64,000 nucleotides of DNA from Bin55 sp963667455 (GTDB taxonomy: Bacteria > Pseudomonadota > Gammaproteobacteria > Pseudomonadales > Azotimanducaceae). Shown here piece after piece: positions 1 to 9,674 of this stretch. The DNA is taken from positions 186,001-250,000 of the forward strand of contig CAXXFR010000029.1 of assembly GCA_963667455.2 (NCBI GenBank), read 5' to 3'. The notes beneath the pieces are model-generated. The model was not told the DNA's origin and ran no database searches. It was given only the letters and a program-made list of their open reading frames with translations. The translations under genes and the position numbers were made by a program. The first letter of the stretch is position 1. Every line of letters starts with the position of its first letter.

Positions 1-341
1 GACAGAGCACTGGATAGTGCGCCTTGCGCAGCTTCAAACTTCTGAAGCATGGCGGGATCGGAAAGCGAATCAGCGGAGATTTCGAGTTTCCCAACCTGCG
101 CTCGAGCCTCCGTCACTGCCTGCAAGGTCTCGGTCTCGTGTGCCGCATAGCCTTTGACTGTGTTAACCAAGTTGGGCACCAGGTCGGCCCTTCTCTGGTA
201 CTGATTCTCCACTTGACCCCACGAGGCCTTCACTTGCTCGTCGAGTGTGGGAATCTTGTTGATTCCGCACGATGACAAGATCCCTGCTAGGGCGATGATT
301 CCTACGATTTTGCACGCAGTTGCGAATCTATCTCGAGTCAA
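1..341 (-). CDS. lemA: LemA family lipoprotein (3' part outside window)
   Basis: About 113 residues are visible. The reading 'TLDEQVKASWGQVENQYQRR' followed by ADLVPNLVNTVKGYA and 'HETETLQAVTEARAQ' is the characteristic LemA helical core, a membrane-tethered helical-bundle protein of unknown biochemical role. The N-terminus is short and basic (LTRDRF), then a hydrophobic stretch ending in LSSC, a lipobox, so the protein is probably a lipoprotein; some LemA proteins have a plain N-terminal helix instead. No ATG or GTG lies in frame between the upstream in-frame TAG and the core. The only usable start is the TTG at 341, preceded by GGAGG four bases upstream. LemA genes are often followed by TPM-domain or HtpX-like genes; here that side is off-window. 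Family call is secure, start moderately so. Confidence 0.88.
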   Translation of the reverse strand, partial: MTRDRFATACKIVGIIALAGILSSCGINKIPTLDEQVKASWGQVENQYQRRADLVPNLVNTVKGYAAHETETLQAVTEARAQVGKLEISADSLSDPAMLQKFEAAQGALSSAL

Positions 342-550
342 GACACCTCCAAGACATCCATCGAATGTGGGTCGCTACCTCGGAGATTCTAAGTGTAATT
401 CGTAATCCGGGTTCCAATTCGCATGGTCAAAAGCGTGTTTGACCTGTAAATCGAACCTATGGGAACAGGAAAAAACCTAGGTGTCAAGACTAAACTCGGG
501 TCGAATTCACTTACTGTTTATTTATACAGCATTTGAATCAGAAATGCAAG

Positions 551-1288
551 CTACTCTCTTGCTGAAATCAACTCGACAATTTCGTGCTGCCAGTCCAGCG
601 CTTCCTGGTTGTTCGTTACATCCGAGACGAACTCCTGACCGCGTCCTGCCGAAATCAGCCTTGTACACCCAATCCATCGACTCGCTCTGGAGTGATAAGT
701 CAGGCCAGCCTCACGCAGCCAACTGGGGACGATCCAGTGACTCACACGACTATCGTCTTCGGTCAATCTCAACCTAGGCGAACTGTGCTGAGCTGTTGAT
801 CCCTGACCGACGTACAACGTATTGTTGATGTTCCACTCTCCGATTGTGTGCGGATGTTGGTGAGTGAATCCCTTCGGCTGTGCTTGAAGACTGGGAGTTG
901 GGCCAAGACGGATAACTTGATCAACCCGAAGATAGCCGTATATCCGGTGGTGAGGTTCCTTTCTCGGTACTTCGCTGAAAAGCCCAAAGAAAAGAAAGGT
1001 CGATCCCTCGTCTACTCCATTGTTGTCCAAGTGCGATTGAGCCGCGCCTGACTGCCCGAATGCACACTTGCCGTTCTCAAACATTGGATCGTTGTGGCAC
1101 AAGTCGGTGCCGGTGCGATTCCCCTTTGTTGTTCGCTCAACCAGATCTCCCAATCCCAAGTCCTCATAAGTTGTCGATGATCGATTTTCAGTGGGAATAG
1201 GAATGCTAATCGGCCGTCCATCGATAATTGGAGATGGACAACCGCCGCTCGAGGAGTCAAATCCCTTTCGACTGAACACCAATCTCAC
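551..1288 (-). CDS. Nmad3 family protein (nucleotide modification associated domain 3)
   Basis: The 245-residue product matches Nmad3 as I know the family: an N-terminal 'RKGFDSSSGGCPSPIIDGR' block, 'CHNDPMFENGKCAFGQSGAA', 'LFFGLF' then 'PHHRIYGYLRV', an HPH motif, 'NTLYVG', a tryptophan-rich W-I-V-P-S-W segment and 'GRGQEFVSD' near the C-terminus. Nmad proteins were predicted from genome context to act in DNA base hypermodification in phages and bacteria; the chemistry is unknown. GTG at 1288 gives the expected beginning (MRLVFSRKGFD); an in-frame GTG at 1300 is possible. It sits alone between lemA and a secreted EEP protein. No DNA methylase, glycosylase or restriction partner is visible, so its role here is open. 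Several plus-strand open frames over this interval are shadows. Confidence 0.82.
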   Translation of the reverse strand: MRLVFSRKGFDSSSGGCPSPIIDGRPISIPIPTENRSSTTYEDLGLGDLVERTTKGNRTGTDLCHNDPMFENGKCAFGQSGAAQSHLDNNGVDEGSTFLFFGLFSEVPRKEPHHRIYGYLRVDQVIRLGPTPSLQAQPKGFTHQHPHTIGEWNINNTLYVGQGSTAQHSSPRLRLTEDDSRVSHWIVPSWLREAGLTYHSRASRWIGCTRLISAGRGQEFVSDVTNNQEALDWQHEIVELISARE

Positions 1289-1332
1289 AGCACTTCGCAC
1301 TATCAGCGAGCGTCGCGGCTATTAGACCGTTA

Positions 1333-2202
1333 TCAGAACCGAAACACAGCCGAAATAGCGCAGTGGTCCGGGGATTCCGCTACTCTGGGACCTTCGTTCA
1401 AGGTTCCTTCAACAAAAAACTCCGATGCCAATGAATCTGCAACGATGTGATCGATAAGCTGATCGTAGCGCTCGTGACACTTGGGTTTAATCGGTGCAGT
1501 GAGCAGAGAAAGCGGTTGATCTGTTGATGAGAGGATCTTCCAACCCCAATCATCAGCGACACTCAGATTTCGATTGAAGTCTCCCAACACCAAGAACGGC
1601 ATGCCCTCCTCAATACGAGCATCGCGCCACCCGGTTAGCAAATTCATCTGTTCGCGCAAGATCCTGCACGATCTCTCTCGACCCTCATCCTCGTCTTGAT
1701 CGCTACTCCAACATCCAGATTTCAAGTGAACGGCAAGCAACCGCAATTCAGTCTCGCCGAGCAACGTTATGTCTACACCCCAGCGATTGTCGTCAGTGTC
1801 AAGTGATAAAGACTTCATATCGTCGTTCCGTCGATACTCCACTCCCTTGCGAATAGCAATACCTGTCGCTTGGTGCTGCAAAAATCGGTCGGTGTACCCC
1901 CAGCACTCACGAGTCGTTTTCCGCTTGGGTCGTTTCGACATCTCGACGTTCCAATCCTCTTCGTAGAAGACTCGATGAGCTGCCGCAGCGTCCTTCACCT
2001 CGGTGAGCGCCACGACGTCAAACTTCAACTCGTTAACAAGATCGGTGATGTTGTCGTAGTCCTGTTGAGTGCGGTAGATGCAACCCTCTTCCTCGTTGGC
2101 GTTCAGGTGCTCCTGAGACCATGTAGCTATGTGCAATTCGACGGCCGATGCGGCCACCGAGAAGCAAAGCACTGTGCTCAAAAAGAACGATCTTGTCTTC
2201 AT
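1333..2202 (-). CDS. secreted endonuclease/exonuclease/phosphatase (EEP) superfamily protein
   Basis: The product is 289 residues with a Sec signal peptide (MKTRSFFLSTVLCFSVAASA), so it should be periplasmic or secreted. EEP motifs follow in order: 'HIATWSQEHL', 'VVALTEVKD', 'RLLAVHLKSGCW', 'FLVLGDFNR', 'DQLIDHIVAD' and 'SPDHCA'. The GDFN, D-H and SPDH elements are the catalytic core of DNase I-like phosphoesterases. The first motif normally reads TWN; here the metal-site Asn is Ser (TWS). Substrate could be extracellular DNA, a phospholipid or another phosphodiester. The ATG at 2202 has AGGA six bases upstream and fits better than the ATG at 2208. Family confident, substrate unknown. Confidence 0.85.
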   Translation of the reverse strand: MKTRSFFLSTVLCFSVAASAVELHIATWSQEHLNANEEEGCIYRTQQDYDNITDLVNELKFDVVALTEVKDAAAAHRVFYEEDWNVEMSKRPKRKTTRECWGYTDRFLQHQATGIAIRKGVEYRRNDDMKSLSLDTDDNRWGVDITLLGETELRLLAVHLKSGCWSSDQDEDEGRERSCRILREQMNLLTGWRDARIEEGMPFLVLGDFNRNLSVADDWGWKILSSTDQPLSLLTAPIKPKCHERYDQLIDHIVADSLASEFFVEGTLNEGPRVAESPDHCAISAVFRF

Positions 2203-2260
2203 TTCCATTCCTATTGTTGCTTGTCAGCTCTGTTCATGTGGTTGTAAGGTTTCGGTTGAC

Positions 2261-5200
2261 TCAGTTCGAATCGTCGCTGTCGGCGCGCCTCCAGCGAACG
2301 GCATCGGCGTAGACGTATGAACCATCGGTGCGATTTGACACGAGTACGCTTGTTGGCCCGGAAGCAAGATTGAATGTTCCAAGTTTGTTCCAACCGATGA
2401 TTGCCAATGAAGCATCGAAGTTCACCACTTGCTCGAAATTCTCCTGAACAATGTGAATTTCATACTTCCCCTGCTTTCCCCACGGTCGCGATCTTGCCGT
2501 TACTTCCCCAAAGCTCCGGCCGTACACTTCCTGAAACCACTGAATTTCGCTCGGATCAAGCGGCATGTGGTACCCCAGCGTCCAATTGTCCGATTCGGGT
2601 AGATCGGCTTCAAAACTCGCCCAGGCGACCTCACTGGCCTCAACGCCGACCGCCGTTGTCCGTCGGTATTTGCCATACGCGCCGTGGGTTTGTCCGCGCG
2701 ACCAAACTTTCGGATTCGCCACAAGCATGTCGTAGCGTGGGATCCCTCCGTCAAGATCCGGAGTCTTCACCAGATCTGGACGAACCATACGGATTAGTCT
2801 AAAACCGCGATAGGGAACGTCGACGTTCGCAACGGTGAAGGCATCGTCAAGATCATCAATGACAATGTCTTGGGAATCGTCAGCTCGACTCGAGACGTAA
2901 CGTCCAGTGACAGTCTCACTTTGTTCCGTACCGACGGATCGCTCGACCACTGAAGGTATCTGTACATACCACATTGTGCGGTTCAATGACAAATAGGGCT
3001 GAATCGAGACGCTCTCCGGTTTGACCTCGGAGGTGAATGTGACTTGAACGCTGGATTCGGGCGGAACATACGCAGACTCGTTGACACTGAAGGCGTAGGT
3101 CGCTCGGGTGTCGAGGTGCTCCCATTGCCTCATCAGACGAGCCGAGAACACCCCAGGAGCTGCTTCGTTGTTCCGAACACTCACAAGCGTCCTAAATTCG
3201 GTCTTGCCTTCATCGTCTACACGTTCGTGAACGCTGATTTTCTCCACAGTCAGACCGGCTAACTTCGTGCCGAGCAACCAGTTCTCCAGCGACTGTAGAA
3301 CCGGTAATTCAAGATCGGCGGCAATAGATGAGACATCCTCGAGCGTATAGGTCTTGCCGCGATATCTGTCGAGAAGTTCCGCGAGAAAGCGTCCTGTGTC
3401 TTCTTCACCCAGGACGTCGTAGAGCATTAGAGCGAGGACGCGCGCCTTCATTCCCAGCACTTCCCATGATCGCTGGACATCCAGATTCTGATGAACTTCG
3501 GTGACTGGCCGGGACAGTGCGTCCCATCCCGACATCCGACCGTCAAACATCGTGTCTGAGAGGTAGGCCATGACGTCATCGACGGGGGCTCGGACCAGTC
3601 TCATCGTCCGAGTAGTGAGTCGTTCCATCAGTCGTTCCCGGTGAATCTCCAGTGCCGAAAAGTGGGAGCGGGACGCCCAGCCGTACACATCGCTCCCACC
3701 CATGAAGAGCGATCTGGCCAATTGTCGAACAACGATATCTAGTGTTATTGCGCCCGGACCGTATGCCTGAGTTTGGAACGATGTGAAATTTCGCCACAAC
3801 TCGCTTCCGAGGCTCGCTCCAAATTCGTCATTCTGCAAGTACGCCTGCAGGTAGGTCAAGGTTAGACTGCCAGCAGTTCCTCCCCAGGCGGCCATGTACT
3901 GCTCTTGCTGTTCGATGAACTTCTCTAGTGGAGCTTTGACTAGCGACCACTCTCGGAACATGCCGACACCGGGCGAGGACATCACGCTACCCAGCGGCCA
4001 CTCACCTGAGTACCCGCGCAACGTACAGGGAACTTCGACCAGCGTGAATCGACTGTACGGAAAAGACACTTCAGCTTTGTTGGCTCGGTCTAGATACGGA
4101 TCAATCAAAGCTTTGAGTTCTTCCGAACTGGCGGAGACCCAATCGAGAGCACCTGAATGATTTCGGTGGAGCATGATTTCGAGCTCAAGATCTCCGATGT
4201 CAACGCTCCTTTCTCTCAAACGGACCTGCAAGCAGCGCGAAGTTGGGAACGGGCACCGACGGAGCCACTCGAAATCGACTCGTAACTTGATCAGATTCCA
4301 ATTCGCTTCGTTCGGGTGCGGCAATGATCCAATCAGGCGGAACGGACACCTCCAGATCCACTTGGAAGAACTCTTGAGGTCGGTTCGCATAGTCGCCGCG
4401 TCGGGCATTGGAACCAGGAATGGGAAGCCAGTTGCTAGTCGGCATTAGCGCGACGTAGGACGGGTCGAAAATGGATGCGTCTCGTCCAAGTGCCACCAAG
4501 GGCAACCCGTACTTCCTCGGTCCTCGCCAGAGATCCAGCGCTTCCTCCAAAATAGCCGAACTTCGTGTTGGGAAGTCCGCTTGCCACCAATTCAACTGAA
4601 AGCACTTCGTCGGGACGAAGTGCCGTCTCCAGAGGGATGCGCAACAAGCCATCGGCAAACTCAAACTCGTCGGGATGATCTCCAGCAACCTTGAGGGATT
4701 CAATCGAGAATCCAGGATTGAAGCCGAACAAGAGCTCTTCTACCGGCTCGCCTGCTCTTCCAGTCACCTGTAAGACGATGTCCAATTCAAGCCGTTCCGA
4801 AGGAAACAAACGAACTGAACCCTCAATCGACTTCAAGTCCAGAACAGCATCGGAAGCGTGCCTGCCATGTACTTCTGCCCACCTTTGATGCTGCTTCTGC
4901 ACTGCCACTTCTTGGAACACAAGCACACCAATACAACTTGAACCAGCCAGGAACCAGGCCAAGACCCACATCCACGACATCGGAGGGCTGGATTGATCGC
5001 GTCTAGTGCAAATGGCTATGGATAGTGCGACTAAACCAAATCCGCAACCGACGATACCCAATCGATGCAAGTACAGAGACCAGTTCTGGGAACCAGGATC
5101 CAGCAGTTCGGAAGGTAGGCTCGGCACCAAGGGACCGATGGCCGTGACCAATCCAACATATTGAAGCGGGACGATTGACCCGATCCAGTAGTGACCAACC

Positions 5201-5787
5201 ACGATGGCTATTCCAGCTCCCGCAACAAGAAACCGATTGCGGAACAAGCAGCTCAGAAATGCCATCAAAGCTACCCAGAGAAAGAGCAACGGCAATCCAT
5301 CAATCAATGCGTACGTGAGAGCGCCAACAATTGTGGAAACCCCTGAGTTTGTGCCTGAGAACGCTGCAATCCGTTGCGCCACAAGCAGTATCGCCACAGC
5401 GACACAGAACAGCGCAAACACGATCAGCGCCAGAGCAAACACACGACCAATGATCAGATCACGATTCTTGACTGGATGTGAATCAAGCACTTCGTCGACA
5501 ACCGCAGCTCGATCTCGCCACCGGAGATCGCAACCCAGAATGGTCGCAAGAATGCCAAACATCAGTATGGTCGGCCCACCTAGCGTTGACGTGAGGTATC
5601 GAGGATCGAATACCTGTGCCGAGGCTTGAAAGAGGAAGACGAGGCCAGTGCTTCTGACCAGAAAGCCCAGTCCGGCCAGTACCACGACGACACCAATTCC
5701 GAGCGCGACCCAAACTCGGGCAGATCGAGTCTGTGTGCGCAATTCGCAGGCTGTAGCTGCCCAAACTGTTGTGAGAAACTGACTCAA
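2261..5787 (-). pseudogene. broken ABC-2 permease / M1-aminopeptidase-like fusion
   Basis: Three consecutive frames form one gene of the 'ABC transporter permease/M1 family aminopeptidase' type, about 1174 residues once two single bases are removed (3527-2 is divisible by three). The N-terminal ~330 residues hold about eight hydrophobic helices of an ABC-2 permease. The reading continues as 'DASIFDPSYVALMPTSNW', 'ALLAGPFER' and an M1-like alpha-helical part, then a C-terminal beta domain (GWNKLGTF to SYVYADAVRW) resembling golvesin C-terminal domains. The breaks lie near 4536-4553 and 4206-4214; each is cured by dropping one A. Where M1 enzymes have HExxH, this one reads VVRQLARSLF (about 3704-3733), so both zinc histidines and the glutamate are gone. 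No ABC ATPase is adjacent. The TTG start at 5787 has no clear ribosome site. Peptidase loss looks old; the frame breaks could be sequence errors. Confidence 0.72.
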
Positions 5788-5956
5788 GAGAGGTACGATC
5801 TCATCTCATTGGGCAATTTTTCGTCCATTTGACTCTGCGAGAATCGCATTCGACTGCGACTCTTCCCTAGGTTTGCAATCGCAAGCCTATTGTGCCAATG
5901 AACAGTTGCCATGGATTGTGAAAATACCTCTCTCACTGCGGGTATGGTAGTGGTAT

Positions 5957-7597
5957 TTGACTCAGAGCCATTTGTTATTCTCTGTGCCGCCAACTTCCCC
6001 AACTCCGGCGACTCAAACCATCCAAGACAACGCCAACCAAGAGCAAACACGGCAAGCTTCGGCGATAGAGACGAGCGTCGGTGCTAATTCAACCCAGCCT
6101 TACGCGGCACTCGACCTCGGTTCGAACAGCTTTCATCTGATCGTCGCAGCAGAGCGACCCGGTCGTCTACAAGTGATCGATCGGCACAAGGAGGTTGTCG
6201 GGCTAGCTAGAGGTCTCGAACAAACCGGTGTAATCAGTCGTCGAGCCATAGCTGTCGCCTATCGTTCCCTTGCTCGAATCGGTCAGCGCATTCGAGACCT
6301 TCCGAGGCATCACGTCAGGGTGGTGGGAACAAGTACCCTGCGCATTGCTGATAACAGCAAACAGTTCATACAAGCGGCCGAACGCATGTTGAGCCATCCA
6401 GTCGAGGTCATCAGCGGACGTGAAGAAGCTCGACTCATCTACCTGGGAGCCGCTCACTCGGTGGAAGAAGATGCGGATCATCGGCTAGTTTTCGACATCG
6501 GTGGAGGGAGCACTGAAGTCATTTTTGGTCGTCACTTTCATCCACGAGTGATGGAGAGCCTTCGAATCGGTTGCATTTCCATGAGCGACCGTTGGTTCGA
6601 AGATGGAAAGATCACATCGAAGCGCATGGAGCGGGCAGTCAACAGTGCCCTACAGGAGATCGAGGTGGTAGAGCAATTATTTCGATCATTCGGGTGCAAC
6701 ATCGCCACTGGTACGAGCGGAACCATCCTGTCCACGCAAACCGCGCTAGGTGACGAATCCGCATTTTCGATTACGCCCTCCTCACTTGCGTTACTCGAGC
6801 GGAAATTAGTCAAGTTGGGACACATCGACAAACTCAGTTCGTTGGTTGGGCCGGACCGTGCGCCTGTTTTCCCGGGAGGACTTGCCATTCTGATCGCGTT
6901 GTGCAAGGCACTGGAAATTGAAGCCGTTCAAACATCTGCTGGGGCGTTGCGCGAAGGACTGTTACACGATCTTCTTGGACGAGCACACAACGAAGACATC
7001 CGAGAGACCTCCGTTCAAGACCTCATTGAACGCTTCAACATTGATCAAGCTCACGCCCAACGAGTGAGTTCCATAGCGCTCAGTTTGTTGGATCAGGTGA
7101 AGGTCGCTTGGAATCTCGACGGAGACGAAAACAGGACTCTGTTGCGCTGGAGTGCGCTCTTGCACGAAATCGGCATGGACATCTCCCATTCGTCGTACCA
7201 CAAACATGGTGGGTATCTGCTACAGAATCTGGACTTGGCCGGTTTCTCCTTGCGTGATCAGTTCATGCTTGCCAGCATGGTTCGTACACATCGCCGTTCC
7301 TATGTAACGGATGGAATTTCCGATGACTCTCCCATCATAAAACTGACGATTCTGCTCCGATTAGCTGTAGTTCTCAAGCGCAATCGCATGGACGAGCCCA
7401 TGCCCAAATGTCGCCTGTCAGTGACTGACTCGGGAGTAGAACTAACGCTGGACAGCGTGTGGTTGAAGAAACACCGGCTAACGGTTCTCGATCTCGAACA
7501 AGAGATCGCCTATCTGAGGTCAGCGCCGTTTCAATTGACGGTCAATTCAGAGAAGGCAGTGACTCAGTCCGCCAGTTCCACCAACAGTGATTCCTGA
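5957..7597 (+). CDS. ppx: exopolyphosphatase, Ppx/GppA family
   Basis: This 546-residue protein has the Ppx/GppA fold. 'YAALDLGSNSFHLIVA' at about residues 49-64 is the first phosphate-binding loop of the actin-like ATPase fold, 'DIGGGSTE' at about 180-187 the second, and the C-terminal 200 residues are an HD-like domain (ALLHEIGMDISHSSYHKHGG). It hydrolyses terminal phosphate from polyphosphate or pppGpp in the cytosol. The first ~45 residues are low-complexity and lack homology signal. No ATG lies before the conserved core: TTG 5957 gives the longest form, and TTG 5972 and GTG 5984 are alternatives. It converges with ppk1, with 34 bases of overlap at the 3' ends, so synthesis and breakdown of polyphosphate are encoded face to face. 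Confidence 0.93.
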   Translation: MTQSHLLFSVPPTSPTPATQTIQDNANQEQTRQASAIETSVGANSTQPYAALDLGSNSFHLIVAAERPGRLQVIDRHKEVVGLARGLEQTGVISRRAIAVAYRSLARIGQRIRDLPRHHVRVVGTSTLRIADNSKQFIQAAERMLSHPVEVISGREEARLIYLGAAHSVEEDADHRLVFDIGGGSTEVIFGRHFHPRVMESLRIGCISMSDRWFEDGKITSKRMERAVNSALQEIEVVEQLFRSFGCNIATGTSGTILSTQTALGDESAFSITPSSLALLERKLVKLGHIDKLSSLVGPDRAPVFPGGLAILIALCKALEIEAVQTSAGALREGLLHDLLGRAHNEDIRETSVQDLIERFNIDQAHAQRVSSIALSLLDQVKVAWNLDGDENRTLLRWSALLHEIGMDISHSSYHKHGGYLLQNLDLAGFSLRDQFMLASMVRTHRRSYVTDGISDDSPIIKLTILLRLAVVLKRNRMDEPMPKCRLSVTDSGVELTLDSVWLKKHRLTVLDLEQEIAYLRSAPFQLTVNSEKAVTQSASSTNSDS

Positions 7598-9636
7598 GCG
7601 TTTCGACAGTCTTTGTCGGATTCTGAGTTCTCCAGCGGTACATACGATCCGTCCGATTGGAGAATCCAAGCCTGGCTCTCATCATGGAGATACATGTCGA
7701 GCGATTGCTCTGCCAAACGCGCGAGTGATTCGTCTTCCACCGGAAAGCAGGTCTCCACACGGCGGAAGAAGTTTCGGTCCATCCAGTCTGCACTTGAGAG
7801 ATACGTGACCGGTTCTCCACCGTTGATGAATCGAAAAATTCGATCGTGTTCCAGGAAACGACCAATAATTGATCGAACCTCGATGTTCTCGGAAACACCT
7901 TCGATGCCTGGGCGAAGACAACACATTCCGCGAACAACCAGCTGGATTCTCACACCTGCCTGAGAAGCCCGATACAGGTTCTGAATGATTTTGGGCTCCA
8001 CCAACGAGTTCATCTTGGCAACAATTCCAGCGGGGCGACCTGCCTTCTGATGCTTGATCTCACGCTCGATGTGACGACACAATGTGTCGTGCAACGTGAA
8101 TGGAGACTGAAGTAGCTTCTTGAGTTTCCCAGGCTGGCCGGTGGACGTAAGCTGTCGAAAGATCTGGTGAACATCATCGCCGATGTCCGGATCACAGGTG
8201 AGTAGTCCATAGTCCGTGTACAGGCGAGCAGTTTCGGGATGGTAATTCCCTGTTCCCAAGTGCACGTACCTACGCAAAGTGTCGCCTTCGCGCCGAATGA
8301 TCAGAATCATTTTGGAGTGAGTCTTGTAGCCCACCACTCCGTACACCACCTGAGCACCTGCCTCCTGCAATTCGATTGCAAGTTCGATGTTGTCGGCTTC
8401 ATCGAACCTAGCCCGCAGTTCAATGACCACCAAGACTTCCTTGCCGTTCTGGGCAGCCTCGATCAGAGCTTTGACGACCGCCGAGTCGGATCCCGTGCGA
8501 TAGAGGGTCTGTCGGATAGCCAAAACATTCGGATCCCGTGCTGCTTGGCGCAACATCTCTATTACGGGAACGAAAGACTCAAACGGGTGGTGCAGCAAAA
8601 CATCCGCGTCGCGAACCACGCTGAAGATATCAGAGTTGCGTCGGATCCGTTTGGGAATGCTCGGCGAGAAACCGGCGAACTTCAAGTCGTTGCGATCAAC
8701 TCGCTCGGGAATTCCGGTCAGACGCATCAAATTCACCGGGCCATTGCAGAGATACACATCTTTCGAGGTCAGACCAAACTGTTCACTCAAAAACTGCCAT
8801 ACGGATTCTGGACAGGCGCTATCGATCTCCAAGCGAACTTCATCGCCAAACCGACGACTTGGGAGCTCTCCCTCCACCGCTCGTCGAAGGTCTGTGATTT
8901 CTTCTTCGTCAACCCACAGGTCGCTGTTGCGCGTGACTCGAAACTGATGGCAACCCGTCACTTCCATGCCTTGAAATAGGGCGCCGACATGGGCGTGAAT
9001 GATCGAGCTGAGGAACACAAAGTCGTGGTCGTGTACAGCGACCTCCATTGGAAGCTGAACCACTCTCGGCAGTGCTCGAGGAGCTTGCACAATCGCCTTC
9101 CCAGCGTGTCTGCCAAATGCATCCTTGCCATTGAGCGTGACAATGAAGTTCAAGCTCTTGTTCAAGAGGCGTGGAAATGGATGTGTGGGATCCAGTCCCA
9201 TCGGACTCAGAATAGGGGCAAGTTCCGAAGTGAAGTACTGTTGGAGCCACTTTCGCTGCTCCGTGTTCCATTCCTCTCTGCGACAGAAGTAGATGCCTTC
9301 GGCCCGTAACTCGGGCCACAGCATTTCATTCAAGACCACATATTGATCGTCCACTAGTTCGTGAGCAATCTCCGCGATGCGATCCAACTGTTCCTCGGAC
9401 GACAGAGCGTCGGGACCATGCCGAGCAGAACTGTATTCGACCCGTTGCTTTAGACCCGCAACCCGAATCTCGAAGAATTCATCCATATTGGAGCTTGCAA
9501 TGCACAAGTAGCGCAATCGTTCCAAGAGCGGATAGGTTTTTCTCTTAGCTTGAGCCAAGACACGCCGGTTGAATTCCAGCAATGAGAGTTCGCGATTGAT
9601 GTATAGTGCAGAATCGCTGAGATTCACAGGATTCAT
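7564..9636 (-). CDS. ppk1: polyphosphate kinase 1
   Basis: The 690-residue protein has the full PPK1 length. It starts with 'YINRELSLLEFNRRVLAQA', the N-terminal signature. The autophosphorylated histidine is H440 in 'THSKM', and the second histidine is H459 in 'HLGTGNYHPET', 19 residues apart as in E. coli PPK. 'LYRTGSDSAVVKALIEAA' and 'NSLVEPKIIQNLYRASQAG' are also typical. It polymerises ATP gamma-phosphate into polyphosphate at the inner membrane. The start ATG at 9634-9636 lies divergently against cmoA, with fewer than 40 bases between the start codons, so both promoters must lie inside coding sequence or in that short gap. Confidence 0.96.
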   Translation of the reverse strand: MNPVNLSDSALYINRELSLLEFNRRVLAQAKRKTYPLLERLRYLCIASSNMDEFFEIRVAGLKQRVEYSSARHGPDALSSEEQLDRIAEIAHELVDDQYVVLNEMLWPELRAEGIYFCRREEWNTEQRKWLQQYFTSELAPILSPMGLDPTHPFPRLLNKSLNFIVTLNGKDAFGRHAGKAIVQAPRALPRVVQLPMEVAVHDHDFVFLSSIIHAHVGALFQGMEVTGCHQFRVTRNSDLWVDEEEITDLRRAVEGELPSRRFGDEVRLEIDSACPESVWQFLSEQFGLTSKDVYLCNGPVNLMRLTGIPERVDRNDLKFAGFSPSIPKRIRRNSDIFSVVRDADVLLHHPFESFVPVIEMLRQAARDPNVLAIRQTLYRTGSDSAVVKALIEAAQNGKEVLVVIELRARFDEADNIELAIELQEAGAQVVYGVVGYKTHSKMILIIRREGDTLRRYVHLGTGNYHPETARLYTDYGLLTCDPDIGDDVHQIFRQLTSTGQPGKLKKLLQSPFTLHDTLCRHIEREIKHQKAGRPAGIVAKMNSLVEPKIIQNLYRASQAGVRIQLVVRGMCCLRPGIEGVSENIEVRSIIGRFLEHDRIFRFINGGEPVTYLSSADWMDRNFFRRVETCFPVEDESLARLAEQSLDMYLHDESQAWILQSDGSYVPLENSESDKDCRNAQESLLVELAD

Positions 9637-9674
9637 TGAGAATTGCGAGCAAAATAACGCTTCTCAATCCTATC

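Noticed and set aside
4200..4215. prfB-like programmed frameshift signal (AAGGAG directly before CGT TGA C) in the ABC/M1 gene
   Set aside because: The purine-rich block touches the codon instead of sitting about three bases away, CGT cannot re-pair well in the +1 frame, and the homologous protein reads best if the shift is earlier (ER-RSVD). A single extra A explains it.
8239..8979. 246-codon plus-strand open frame
   Set aside because: It lies wholly antisense to ppk1, whose full-length conserved sequence is beyond doubt; no family features in the antisense reading.
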